Positions 40,047 to 49,075 of a stretch of DNA of 64,000 nt are shown here, in pieces. The position numbers and the translations under genes are program-made. Within the stretch, counting starts at the first letter, position 1; the number at the start of each line of letters is the position of its first letter. The notes under the pieces were generated by a model. It had not been told where the DNA came from, did no database searches, and saw only the letters and a program-made list of their open reading frames with translations. The stretch is from Syntrophaceae bacterium (GTDB taxonomy: Bacteria; Desulfobacterota; Syntrophia; Syntrophales; UBA2185): the NCBI GenBank assembly GCA_003153775.1, contig PMBI01000050.1, positions 224,436 through 288,435 of the forward strand. The letters are read 5' to 3'.

Positions 40047-41545
40047 GGCTTATTGCCTGAAGTCGGCTCCGGAGGGAAGACCCGGCTGTAGAGAGACTCA
40101 AAGCCGTCCTTTCCTGTTGCGAGCATCAATGCGAGGGGCATCGATTCTTTACCCAGTTTAACCATCTCTGCCGCCGTCTTTCTTATGTCCCACTGGGCAT
40201 GCGTATCTGCCCGGAGGCGGGCGATGTGGTAGAGTTCCCTTACATTAATCTTCATGGAGACGCGCCTGCGATGGGCGTTGGTGAGGATATAGCCCGCAGC
40301 AGGCGGAAAGAGCCCTTTTATCCGGTCATATACGTCTTCGCTTCGGGCGACGATCTCCATGAGGGCATCGTACATGCCGATTTCCGACACGGCGGGTGGA
40401 ATCGTTACGCCGAGGGCGGGATCATAACCCTGACAGGTTAGGGTCGCCATGCGGTGGCGCTTCATCTGGGCGAAGCAGCTTGCGCTGATGAGCAGCTCAA
40501 AATGGAGTTCCGCATTTTCGAATTCACGGAGTACCGGATCGTAGGACCTGGCGTGCCTTAAAGCTGCCTTCATGAGAGATTCTTTTTCGCGCCTGTCCAG
40601 GGAAGAGACCACTTGTATGCAGCGCGACATCGGCAAGTCCGACGATGAGTGTATCAGCGAGGCCATGATTCTGTCATCTCCACCGGGGGTGGCATAGATG
40701 AGAGAAACATATTCTCCTTTTATCTCCGCCGGCGCAGCTGCGGCCTTAAGTTTCTCTTGCCTCATTAGTGCCGAGACCTCGTCCCTTATCTGCCGCCTCG
40801 TCAGACGGTCATAGTCCGTGGCTTCCGTGTAGCGGATCAGAGAAGGGGTGGTGTCTTTCGTTGCCTCATAGAGCTTGAGACTATACTCCTTTGCCTCAGC
40901 AAGCGGGTGGGCGGCAAGGCGGCGGAGCATGAGTTCGAGATTCCTCGCATTGATGGTCATTCCTAGCTGAGTCTCCGTGGCAAGGGAAATGGCGTAGCGG
41001 GCGTCTTCCTTGGCCCAGCCTTCGAGCAGGGAGTGATTGGCAGGGTCCGCTGCGAGGTCCTTGTGTTTTTCAAAGACGTGGGGCTTCAATTTCTCAAAGA
41101 GTTTGTGATACAACCTGTTCTGTCTGCCGATGACGTCCACAAAAGGCACTTCCACGGGGGTCCCGCGGATCTCTTCGGGGATGACGAAGTCATCTTTCAG
41201 CCTCACGTAGCGCTGCGATTTTTCCGTATAAGAACACAGGCGAAATTTTTCGATTTCCTCCACCAGCAGCCGGGAAACGCCGAGAACATCGATGTTGAAG
41301 ACGGCATGCTCGGCAACCGAGCTGTGCCCCATCTCAAAGACGATGTTCCGGTTGGACTGCCTCGCCTTTTCCACCTCCTGCCTGGAGACAGCGCGCAATT
41401 CGTCAACCGGCCTGGGACTGCGGCTGATGCGGGCGTAGGCGGCGGAGATCGTCTCCGGCGTGAGATCCTGCACCTCAGGACGCAGCTTTTGAAAATCCCG
41501 GATTGTTTCGAAATCCAGATTGTAGCCGGCGAGGATAATTTTCAT
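40043..41545 (-). CDS. Tandem-duplicated flavin-dependent thymidylate synthase (ThyX) protein
   Basis: A 500-residue protein with two ThyX-like halves; ordinary ThyX is about 220-250 residues and acts as a tetramer making dTMP from dUMP. Half 1 contains FEMGHSSVAEHAVFNIDVLG and FRLCSYTEKSQRYVRL, an ExSQRY motif. Half 2 contains FENAELHFELLISASCFAQMKRHRMATLTCQGY, then RADTHAQWDIRKTAAEM, the usual C-terminal nucleotide-binding part. Key residues appear divided between halves, so each pair may form composite sites or one half may be structural. It belongs to a minus-strand operon murI-thyX-dinB. Confidence 0.85.
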   Translation of the reverse strand: MKIILAGYNLDFETIRDFQKLRPEVQDLTPETISAAYARISRSPRPVDELRAVSRQEVEKARQSNRNIVFEMGHSSVAEHAVFNIDVLGVSRLLVEEIEKFRLCSYTEKSQRYVRLKDDFVIPEEIRGTPVEVPFVDVIGRQNRLYHKLFEKLKPHVFEKHKDLAADPANHSLLEGWAKEDARYAISLATETQLGMTINARNLELMLRRLAAHPLAEAKEYSLKLYEATKDTTPSLIRYTEATDYDRLTRRQIRDEVSALMRQEKLKAAAAPAEIKGEYVSLIYATPGGDDRIMASLIHSSSDLPMSRCIQVVSSLDRREKESLMKAALRHARSYDPVLREFENAELHFELLISASCFAQMKRHRMATLTCQGYDPALGVTIPPAVSEIGMYDALMEIVARSEDVYDRIKGLFPPAAGYILTNAHRRRVSMKINVRELYHIARLRADTHAQWDIRKTAAEMVKLGKESMPLALMLATGKDGFESLYSRVFPPEPTSGNKP

Positions 41546-41558
41546 GAGGTTGAAATCC

Positions 41559-42365
41559 CTACAATTTTACGAGTTCAACGTGGGACAGCGTCCGCCCGAG
41601 GAACCCTTCGCCGATCGTCTGGAAGTGATAGGGCACATCGGTGACAAAGAACCGGTATTTCGGCTGCGTGCGCTGATGATTTCCAAGGCGCCTGTCGGCG
41701 AGGAGATGCGCCGTTATATCCGCCATGGCTTCAGCGGAGTCCACGAGGCGAATATCAGGCCCTGTGATCTCCTGCAGAAGAGGCTTGATCAATGGATAGT
41801 GGGTGCACCCGAGGACAAGGGTATCGATATGCTCCGCCAAAACCGGCCGCAGGTACTCCTGGGCGGTAAGCCGGGTGACGGGGTGATTCCACCATCCCTC
41901 TTCGACCAGTGGTACAAAGAGGGGACAGGCCTGGGAGAAGACGCGGATGCCCGGGTCATGCTGATGAATGGCGCGGGCATAAGCATTGCTGTTTATCGTT
42001 GCCGGCGTGCCGATGACACCGATGCACTTGCTCTCCGTTTCGGCTGCCGCCCTGCGGGCTCCTGCATCGATGACGTCGAGGACTGAAACGGGAGAGATGT
42101 CTTTGACTGCCTGATAGGCGACTGCGGCCATGGTGTTGCAGGCGACAATGAGCAGTTTCACGTCCTTTTGCAGCAGGAAATTTGTGATCTCCGTTGCGTA
42201 CTGCGTGATCGTTTCCGGAGATTTCACGCCGTACGGCACCCGCGCGGTGTCACCGAAATAGACAATGTTCTCGAAGGGCAGGCGTTCCATGAGGGCGCGA
42301 ACGACCGTCAACCCCCCGATACCGGAATCAAACACTCCGATGGGATGGCTTGATATTGACTGCAT
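41559..42365 (-). CDS. murI: Glutamate racemase
   Basis: A 268-residue cofactor-independent racemase that supplies D-glutamate for peptidoglycan. GVFDSGIGGLTVVRAL contains the first catalytic Asp/Ser loop. VACNTMAAVA and LGCTHYPLIKPLL carry the two catalytic cysteines. AAAGGA precedes the ATG. First gene of the murI-thyX-dinB group, 13 bases before thyX. Confidence 0.95.
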   Translation of the reverse strand: MQSISSHPIGVFDSGIGGLTVVRALMERLPFENIVYFGDTARVPYGVKSPETITQYATEITNFLLQKDVKLLIVACNTMAAVAYQAVKDISPVSVLDVIDAGARRAAAETESKCIGVIGTPATINSNAYARAIHQHDPGIRVFSQACPLFVPLVEEGWWNHPVTRLTAQEYLRPVLAEHIDTLVLGCTHYPLIKPLLQEITGPDIRLVDSAEAMADITAHLLADRRLGNHQRTQPKYRFFVTDVPYHFQTIGEGFLGRTLSHVELVKL

Positions 42366-42539
42366 GAGAAATCCTTTTTTCTTTGAAACGGTTTTCTATT
42401 TAACACAGCCTCCGGGAAAATCAAAGTCAAGAATTGTGTGCTCTGAAGAAGCTTTCTGTTGAAATTATCGAATAAATAGGATATTTTTTTAGAGACCATT
42501 TCGCTGGGCAAATAAATTCTCTCTTAGAACGGGATTGGC

Positions 42540-43592
42540 ATGCGTGCTTCAAGAGTCCAGAACATACTTTTTTTCACGATAATGATCGTTGTCTTCCTTC
42601 TGTTTCTCTATCTGCTTGCGCCTTTCTTTTTTCCTATTTTCTGGGCGGCTGTCATTTCCAGTATCTTCAGTCCTCTTTACAAATATCTCAACAGGAAATT
42701 GCATAATCCCAGTGCGGCTGCTACCATTATTTTTCTGGTGGTCGCTGTAATCATCATACTGCCGGGGGGCATCATCGGCAGTGTCTTGCTTGGAGAGTCC
42801 ATGCGCATGTATGAATCTCTCGATGCGGATGGCGGCAATATAGAAAATGTTGTAAAAGGTATTGCGGGTGTAGTAAAGAATAACGACTATATGGCCCGAT
42901 TGCATGTAGATGAACAATTCTTGACCGAAAAGTTTTCTGAAGTCGCAAGAACCATTTCCAACTACATCTTCATCAACCTTAAGGACCTCACGCAGAACAC
43001 ATTTGTTTTTATCGTCCAATTCTCTGTCATGCTCTATACGTTGTTTTACTTTATTCGCGACGGCAATAAGCTTCTGGGAAAAGTTGTGCGTGTGTTTTCT
43101 CTGGGGCAGGGAAGAGAAAAAGTTCTCTACGAACGCTTTGTGAAGACGGCACGAGCCACGTTGAAGGTGACATTGATTATCGGAGGCATTCAGGGAATAC
43201 TGGGAGGGCTGCTTTTCTGGTTCACCGGCATTCAAGGACCACTGATGTGGGGGGCCATTATGATATTTACGGCTATTGTGCCGGTTGTCGGTTGTTCCAT
43301 CATCTGGGCGCCCGCCGGTTTGATAATGCTGATCACGGGACATTTTTTGAAAGGCGTGATCATTCTCGCTTTCGGCGTTTTTGTGATCAGCATGGTCGAC
43401 CATTTCCTTCGTCCCATACTGATCGGGAGAGACGTGCAGATGCATCCTCTGATGGTTTTCTTATCTACCTTGGGAGGGTTATCGTTGTTTGGATTTTCCG
43501 GCTTCATAATCGGCCCTATCATCGCTTCCCTGCTCCTCGCCATCTGGGCGATGTACGAAGAATTCTACTGCAATACATTGTCAAGCGAATAG
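42540..43592 (+). CDS. AI-2E family (PerM/UPF0118) membrane permease
   Basis: A 350-residue inner-membrane protein. Two N-terminal helices (FFTIMIVVFLLFLYLL and IFWAAVISSIF) and a third helix pair precede a soluble stretch (about 90-150). The C-terminal helix bundle includes the family marker PLMWGAIMIFTAIVPVVGCS and HPLMVFLSTLGGLSLFGFSG. Family members export or import small molecules, among them autoinducer-2 in some species and Na+/H+ in others. It lies alone; substrate is unknown. Confidence 0.88.
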   Translation: MRASRVQNILFFTIMIVVFLLFLYLLAPFFFPIFWAAVISSIFSPLYKYLNRKLHNPSAAATIIFLVVAVIIILPGGIIGSVLLGESMRMYESLDADGGNIENVVKGIAGVVKNNDYMARLHVDEQFLTEKFSEVARTISNYIFINLKDLTQNTFVFIVQFSVMLYTLFYFIRDGNKLLGKVVRVFSLGQGREKVLYERFVKTARATLKVTLIIGGIQGILGGLLFWFTGIQGPLMWGAIMIFTAIVPVVGCSIIWAPAGLIMLITGHFLKGVIILAFGVFVISMVDHFLRPILIGRDVQMHPLMVFLSTLGGLSLFGFSGFIIGPIIASLLLAIWAMYEEFYCNTLSSE

Positions 43593-43648
43593 GGAGTCAG
43601 TTTATCTTTTGCTCTATCGACCGAATCTTGAACACAATCCCTGCAAAA

Positions 43649-44647
43649 TTACCGGATGATGTGGGTGGCGACATGGATAGCGGCGGAGATCAAAGCTGCC
43701 GCGGGAATCGTCAGAACCCAGGCCCAGACTATGTTTCCGGCCACCCCCCAGCGGACGGCGGTAAGCCTCCTCGTTGAGCCCACCCCCACGATGGCGCCTG
43801 TAACTGTGTGGGTTGTACTTACAGGGATGCCGGCGATGGATGCACCTATAATGGAAATGGCCGCTGCCATTTCTACACAGAAACCCCCTGTGGGTTGAAG
43901 TTTTGTTATCTTAGTGCCCATTGTCTTGACGATGCGCCATCCCCCGGACATGATTCCCAGGGATATGACAAGATAACATGCAATTACGACCCACATGGGA
44001 ACGAAAAAGGTCGGACCGAGCATCCCGTGGCTAAAAAGAATCATGGCTATTACGCCCATCGTTTTTTGTGCGTCGTTGGATCCATGCCCCATACAATAGA
44101 TAGCTGACGAAACTAATTGTAACCTTCGGTAAAGCCTGTTCGTCCTTTGCATGGGGAGAGATTGGCTTAAATTCAATACGAGAATCATCATAAATAGGCC
44201 AAGCGCCATCCCGATAGCGGGAGATAAAACGATAAAGACAGCTGTTTTTATGATACCATTCCAGACAAGAACCTTGATCCCTCCTTCCATGACGCCGGCG
44301 CCGATGAGACCTCCGATGAGGGCGTGTGAGGAACTGCTCGGGAGACCGAAATACCAGGTAATGATATTCCAGGTTATAGCACCGCCCAGTGCGGCAAGGA
44401 CGATAGAATCGTTTACAACGGCGGGATTGACGATGCCGGTACCTATGGTATTGGCTACATGGACTCCAACGAAGAAAACGGCGGCAAACTCGAAGAAGGC
44501 CGCCCAAATGACGGCATACTTAGGGGGGAGGACCCTGGTCGATACAATGGTTGAAATAGCATTAGCAGAGTCATGGAAGCCGTTAAGAAAATCAAATGCT
44601 AAGGCTACGATGATAAGAAATATGACAAACCCCAGAGAATCAGGCAT
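43649..44647 (-). CDS. Inorganic phosphate transporter, Pit family
   Basis: A 332-residue inner-membrane symporter of the PiT family. The duplicated signature is clear: FDFLNGFHDSANAISTIVSTR at the N-terminus, and CMGHGSNDAQKTMGV plus GIPVSTTHTVTGAIVGVG in the C-terminal half. About ten membrane segments. It overlaps the DUF47 gene by 8 bases, the common pair in which DUF47 modulates Pit. Phosphate or sulfate could be carried; phosphate is most likely given the partner. Confidence 0.92.
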   Translation of the reverse strand: MPDSLGFVIFLIIVALAFDFLNGFHDSANAISTIVSTRVLPPKYAVIWAAFFEFAAVFFVGVHVANTIGTGIVNPAVVNDSIVLAALGGAITWNIITWYFGLPSSSSHALIGGLIGAGVMEGGIKVLVWNGIIKTAVFIVLSPAIGMALGLFMMILVLNLSQSLPMQRTNRLYRRLQLVSSAIYCMGHGSNDAQKTMGVIAMILFSHGMLGPTFFVPMWVVIACYLVISLGIMSGGWRIVKTMGTKITKLQPTGGFCVEMAAAISIIGASIAGIPVSTTHTVTGAIVGVGSTRRLTAVRWGVAGNIVWAWVLTIPAAALISAAIHVATHIIR

Positions 44648-45260
44648 GCTTCAGGACGATACCTTCTATTATATTTGAGACGTCCTCACACACATCAAGG
44701 GCTTCTTCGATACGTTCGAAGATTTCCTTCCATTTGATCAATTCGATGGCGTCTTTTTCATTCTCAAAGAGATCAACCATTGCCGTTCTCAGAACAATAT
44801 CGCCTTCGTTTTCGAGGGTGTTTATCTCCACGCACGCATCGATAATCATCTTTGAATTCTTCATGTCTCTCATGGCGTAGACGATGAGTTTGACTTTGCT
44901 GATGGCTTCATTGAGAATCTTTGCCTGATCGATAATCACCTTCGTCGGCTTCTTCACCTTATAAAGGCTCATCCTGGCCGCTGACGCCTCGATCATATCC
45001 AGGATACTATCCATCTTATTTACCAGAGCATAGATGTCCTCTCTGTCCAAGGGAGTCAGGAACGACTTGTGCATCTTTTCATATGTTCTATGAGTGATTA
45101 CATCCGCCTCATGCTCGAGCTCTTTGAGTTTGGTTATCTTGGGAAGGGGATATTCATACGTTTCGACCATAGAAAGAAAGACCTTCCCCCCTTCTTCGAT
45201 TTTATTGATGAGTTCCTCGAAGAGATCGTAAAATTTTTCTTGTTTGGGAATAAACCGCAT
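44640..45260 (-). CDS. DUF47 (PhoU-like) regulator of Pit transporter
   Basis: A 206-residue all-helical cytoplasmic protein of the DUF47 family, related to PhoU. Features are KFYDLFEELINKIEEGGKVF, the E-x-x-AD segment LKELEHEADVITHRTYEKMH, and FLTPLDREDIYALVNKMDSI, a conserved metal-site region. Strong ribosome site GCGGAGGAAAG. It is first in an operon with the Pit gene. Confidence 0.92.
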   Translation of the reverse strand: MRFIPKQEKFYDLFEELINKIEEGGKVFLSMVETYEYPLPKITKLKELEHEADVITHRTYEKMHKSFLTPLDREDIYALVNKMDSILDMIEASAARMSLYKVKKPTKVIIDQAKILNEAISKVKLIVYAMRDMKNSKMIIDACVEINTLENEGDIVLRTAMVDLFENEKDAIELIKWKEIFERIEEALDVCEDVSNIIEGIVLKHA

Positions 45261-45497
45261 CTTTCCTCCGCAGCGATTAGAGCGTGCCTCTGTATGTTAT
45301 TTTTCTATCCCTTAACAAACAGGACCGGAACGGTTTGCCATTTATTAATGGGAAGATTATGAGCGAATGCTATCTACAGGATTAACGTTAAAAAAGCAAC
45401 TGTTTTCGGCCGTTAATGCGAGGGCAGATGGCGGTGATAAGTTTCTGGAAGGATTGCCTTTGATTATAGTATCTTATTGTGTCTTGGCGAAAAAAAA

Positions 45498-46508
45498 TCA
45501 GGCAGGTTTTGCATCCCGAATAATCCGTTCAATTGCCTGAATGAAGGTTAAACCCGAGCGCTCGAGGGCAGCATAAAATCCTCCGTCCGGAGAAAGGCAT
45601 GGATTTGTATTTACTTCCAGGACCCACGGCTTTCCCGCGCTGTCGATACGGAAATCCACCCTCGCGTATCCCCGCAGGTCAAACACCTGCCAGCACCGAA
45701 GGGCTAAATCCTTCAAGCGGAGAAGCAAAGGCGCATCCTCATCGGAAAAATCGAAACTCCGTGGCGTATGATGATATTCAAAGGAGTCTTCGACCCACTT
45801 CGAAAGGTAGTCGACCACCCTGGCCTTGCCCTGAGGGAAATCGTCAAAGCGAATCTCAGCCGGGGGAAGTACTTGCGGCCCGCCATCTCCTGCGAGGAGG
45901 GAGAGATTAAATTCCCTTCCCTCAATGAACGCCTCCGCAAAACATGCCATGCCGATATGCTTCTGCCTGGATGCAATTGCCTCGCGGAGCTGATTATGAT
46001 CGCTTGCGTGGATGATGGAATCACTCCCGAGCCAGGTCGAGGCGTGCTCCCAGACAGCCTTGACTATATATGTCCCTTCGGCAAAATGTCCGCCGTCATT
46101 CTCATGGGGCATGAACAAAGGTGGCGTGGCGATGCCCGCTGCATTCAAGACCTTTTTGGCGAGAACCTTGTTGGACGTAAGAAACATCGCCTCCGTCGTG
46201 GCGCCTGTGTAAGGGATTCTTAAGAAGTCCAATACTGATGGAGCTATGTGGATCAGGCTCCCCTGTCCTGCCATTGTCTCCACAATATTGAAAACGAAAG
46301 CAGGCTGCAGGTCGCGCAGCATGTCGATTATGCGGGCGCAATTCAGCGAAAAGGGCAGGGTAGTGGGTTCGTATCCCAGTTCCGCAAGGGCGGACGACAC
46401 GACCGCGGCCTGGACGAGGGCGTCCTTTTCATCCATGCCGGCATCTTCCGGCACATCGCTGTGCAGCACGACTGCTTTCATTGAATGTGTGTCAGCGTGG
46501 TGACTCAT
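45498..46508 (-). CDS. ATP-grasp ligase, D-Ala-D-Ala-ligase-like (second of pair)
   Basis: A 336-residue ATP-grasp protein related to D-alanine-D-alanine ligases. It makes an amide bond through an acyl-phosphate. FNIVETMAGQGSLIHIAPSVLDF is the N-domain substrate loop. The ATP-binding region includes YIVKAVWEHASTWLGSDSII, and the metal motif is GYARVDFRIDSAGKPWVLEVNTNPCLS. The start at 46508 overlaps the previous gene by 17 bases; an ATG at 46481 is the alternative. The housekeeping Ddl serine/tyrosine motifs are absent, so the substrates are different. It is paired with a second ligase and lysine 2,3-aminomutase. Confidence 0.88.
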   Translation of the reverse strand: MSHHADTHSMKAVVLHSDVPEDAGMDEKDALVQAAVVSSALAELGYEPTTLPFSLNCARIIDMLRDLQPAFVFNIVETMAGQGSLIHIAPSVLDFLRIPYTGATTEAMFLTSNKVLAKKVLNAAGIATPPLFMPHENDGGHFAEGTYIVKAVWEHASTWLGSDSIIHASDHNQLREAIASRQKHIGMACFAEAFIEGREFNLSLLAGDGGPQVLPPAEIRFDDFPQGKARVVDYLSKWVEDSFEYHHTPRSFDFSDEDAPLLLRLKDLALRCWQVFDLRGYARVDFRIDSAGKPWVLEVNTNPCLSPDGGFYAALERSGLTFIQAIERIIRDAKPA

Positions 46509-47559
46509 CGCCGTTGCGACAGGTGAGACAGGTCTGGTAATACCGTGACAGGGCGGGTTCAGGGGTTGGGCAAACAGTATCAGTATCCTGGATGCGTTTT
46601 CGCGCCGATTCCATGATCATGGTGATGAGCTCATGGTAGGTAATGCCGGCAAGCTTGCAGATTATAGGGAGGTCCGAATGGTCCGGATGCAGGCCGGCTA
46701 ACGGGTTAATTTCCAGGAAATGCGGCAACCCCTTTTTGTCGGCGCGGAGGTCGACCCTGCCGGCGTCTTTGCAGCCGAGTCCCCGCCATGCGGCAAGGGC
46801 TGTTTCCTGCACTGCCTGGGCCATGGAGTCATCGGCCAACCGGTATTCCACAAGCTCCTCACAGTTCTCTTTGTTTATGTAGGAATAGACCCCTTTTTCC
46901 GCATCGTCTTTTAGGTGGACTTCCATGACCCCGAGCGCGACGGCGTCTTTTCCCGTTCCGACTATGCCGACAGTAAACTCCCGGCCGGGAAGAAAGCGCT
47001 CGACAAGAACGGGTTGCCGGAACGTGGTTAACAAAGACCGGCATACGAGGGAGAGCTGCTTGCGGGAAGTTATCTTTGACTGGGCGTTGATGCCCTTGCT
47101 GGTCCCTTCGGCCACGGGCTTCGCAAAAAGCGGAAACGGAAGCGCGACATTGTTGATGTCATTCTCTTCGTGCACGACCACAAAATCCGGCGTCGGGATG
47201 CCGAGGTCGCGTATGACATGCTTGGTCATGCCCTTATGGAGGGTGAGCGAGAGGATGAGAGGGTCGGAAAAGGTGTAAGGGATGTTGTAGACGTCAAGGA
47301 TGGCCGGCACCTGGGCTTCTCTCGCAAGTCCCTCGATGCCTTCCGCGATGTTAAAGACTATGTCCCATCTGTCACCACATGCCAGCCTTTTGACAAGGGA
47401 CTTGATATTGCCTATGCGATCGGTGGTATAACCTAAATCCTGCAGCGTCCGTTCAATTGCATCTATCGTATCAGCCCGGTCAAACTCTGCAGCCTCTTCT
47501 TCATTTAATCCCTCCGCGATATAATCATCGCGGAGGTCGTATGTAATTCCCGTCCTCAA
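46492..47559 (-). CDS. ATP-grasp ligase, D-Ala-D-Ala-ligase-like (first of pair)
   Basis: A 355-residue ATP-grasp ligase. FNIAEGIEGLAREAQVPAIL and PFPLFAKPVAEGTSKGI (substrate and phosphate loops), VLVERFLPGREFTVGIVG, and DAGRVDLRADKKGLPHFLEI with the metal-binding ExNP. The C-terminal tail has a Cys pair (CLTCRNGD). It begins at TTG 47559 with TGAGGT nine bases upstream, 10 bases after kamA. It differs clearly from its neighbour, so the two are probably sequential enzymes rather than a recent duplicate. Confidence 0.88.
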   Translation of the reverse strand: MRTGITYDLRDDYIAEGLNEEEAAEFDRADTIDAIERTLQDLGYTTDRIGNIKSLVKRLACGDRWDIVFNIAEGIEGLAREAQVPAILDVYNIPYTFSDPLILSLTLHKGMTKHVIRDLGIPTPDFVVVHEENDINNVALPFPLFAKPVAEGTSKGINAQSKITSRKQLSLVCRSLLTTFRQPVLVERFLPGREFTVGIVGTGKDAVALGVMEVHLKDDAEKGVYSYINKENCEELVEYRLADDSMAQAVQETALAAWRGLGCKDAGRVDLRADKKGLPHFLEINPLAGLHPDHSDLPIICKLAGITYHELITMIMESARKRIQDTDTVCPTPEPALSRYYQTCLTCRNGDESPR

Positions 47560-47569
47560 ATAAGATACC

Positions 47570-48880
47570 TCAGGGATTGTCCGTTTGCGACAGCTGGCAA
47601 TCCGGATAACGATAGATGTTTCCTTCGTAGTTTCGGAGCATCAGATCATTACCGTCCCGTCCCACGGCATAGTCTGGTATCAGCGGGATCTTGCCGCCGC
47701 CGCCGGGGGCGTCGATAACGTAAGTCGGTACTGCATAGCCCGTCGTATGCCCGCGCAGACCTTCGATGATGTCGAGTCCAGCCTTTACGGGAGTGCGAAA
47801 ATGCGATGACCCGGGGATCGGGTCACACTGATAGAGATAGTAAGGTTTGACCCGTATCTTAAGCAGGCCGAGAACAAGCCGCTTCATCGTTTCTACATCG
47901 TCGTTTATTTTACTGAGCAGGACCGTCTGGCTGCCGAGCGGTATGCCCGCGTTGGCGAGGCGGGTGCATGCCTGACTCATCTCAGGCGTCAACTCGTCAG
48001 GGTGGTTCACGTGGATGCTCATCCAGAGAGGGTGAAAACGCTTCAGCATGTAAGTCAGCTTCGGGGTTATTCTCTGCGGCAGCACCACGGGCATCTTGGT
48101 GCCGATACGCAGGATCTCTACGTGGGCAATCTTTCTCAGCCGGCCGAGAAGCCATTCCAGTTTCTCGTCGGAAAGAGTCAGCGGGTCCCCGCCGGACAAG
48201 AGCACGTCGCGAATCTGAGTATTCGCTTCTATGTATTCAATGGCGCCTTCCCACGCATCAGTGCTTGAAATCGCCCTGCCGTGGCTTCCGACCATGCGTG
48301 AGCGCGTGCAATACCGGCAGTATGCCGAACAGGTGTCTGTAACAAGGAACAGGACGCGATCCGGATAACGGTGTACGATTCCCGGGACAGGGCTGTCGTG
48401 CTCCTCTCCCAACGGATCATCTGCTTCGACCGCACTACGGTGCTGTTCACCGGTCACAGGCACCACCATCCGTCGCAGCGGCTGGGCTGAATCGAATTCG
48501 TCAAGAAGACTTGCGTAGTAAGGTGTGATGGCGACCGGTATCGAGCCTTCATGAGGGCTCATGGCATTCCGCTCGTCCTCCGACAGCCAGATGAACTGCG
48601 AAAGCGCATCGACATCCTTTATGCGGTTGACGTATTGCCAGTACCAGTTGCTCCATTCGAGGGATGTTACTTCAGGATAGAAACGCTTGCGAAAAGCCCG
48701 TGTACGGGGGCTTTCCTTAAAACGAAAGACATATTGGACGCCCTTTGTCTTAATGACCGAAGGGTTAAGGAGAGTATTATATGCTGTTAATATGTCGTCT
48801 GTGTAATTTTCAATACCAACAAGACCTGTTGAACTACCCGGAGGTTCAGCCTCCTCCGTAAAAAGGGTCTCGTTTTCCAT
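47570..48880 (-). CDS. kamA: Lysine 2,3-aminomutase (radical SAM, PLP)
   Basis: Turns L-lysine into L-beta-lysine. The radical SAM cluster motif CSAYCRYC is at Cys184/188/191. PLP is bound by Lys in DAPGGGGKIP. The two aspartates that hold the lysine side chain in the characterised enzyme have matches in QCDPIPGSSHFRTPV and VIDAPGG, so lysine as substrate is well supported. Length (436) is standard. A GGAGGAGG site and a promoter at 48953-48981 precede it. It leads an operon with two ATP-grasp ligases. No beta-lysine acetyltransferase gene is present, so osmolyte synthesis of the usual type is less likely. Confidence 0.92.
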   Translation of the reverse strand: MENETLFTEEAEPPGSSTGLVGIENYTDDILTAYNTLLNPSVIKTKGVQYVFRFKESPRTRAFRKRFYPEVTSLEWSNWYWQYVNRIKDVDALSQFIWLSEDERNAMSPHEGSIPVAITPYYASLLDEFDSAQPLRRMVVPVTGEQHRSAVEADDPLGEEHDSPVPGIVHRYPDRVLFLVTDTCSAYCRYCTRSRMVGSHGRAISSTDAWEGAIEYIEANTQIRDVLLSGGDPLTLSDEKLEWLLGRLRKIAHVEILRIGTKMPVVLPQRITPKLTYMLKRFHPLWMSIHVNHPDELTPEMSQACTRLANAGIPLGSQTVLLSKINDDVETMKRLVLGLLKIRVKPYYLYQCDPIPGSSHFRTPVKAGLDIIEGLRGHTTGYAVPTYVIDAPGGGGKIPLIPDYAVGRDGNDLMLRNYEGNIYRYPDCQLSQTDNP

Positions 48881-48952
48881 TCTGTTATCCTCCTCCGTAT
48901 CCAGGGATGATAAAAAAAATTCCCCCTTCTTTTTTTCTGTAATATATTTTTT

Positions 48953-48981
48953 TCTGTACGCTGTTTAGAAATGCTTGTCAA
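48953..48981 (-). promoter_or_regulatory. kamA operon promoter
   Basis: Minus strand TTGACA (48981-48976), 17-base spacer, TACAGA (48958-48953). Leader about 66 bases. Confidence 0.6.
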
Positions 48982-49019
48982 TATTTTTTTCAATTTTTCT
49001 GAAAAAAAATTTATTTTCC

Positions 49020-49048
49020 TTGAAAGAAAAAAAATCAAACCGTAGAAT
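49020..49048 (+). promoter_or_regulatory. mutM promoter
   Basis: TTGAAA (49020-49025), 17-base spacer, TAGAAT (49043-49048), in a very A-rich tract. The start site near 49055 is 21 bases before the ATG, with CAGGAG between. Confidence 0.75.
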
Positions 49049-49075
49049 GCAGAAAACATTTTTCGACAGGAGCAT

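Noticed and set aside
42549..43445. 298-codon minus frame opposite the AI-2E permease
   Set aside because: The plus-strand frame has membrane helices and family motifs. The opposite frame is only the complement of hydrophobic codons.
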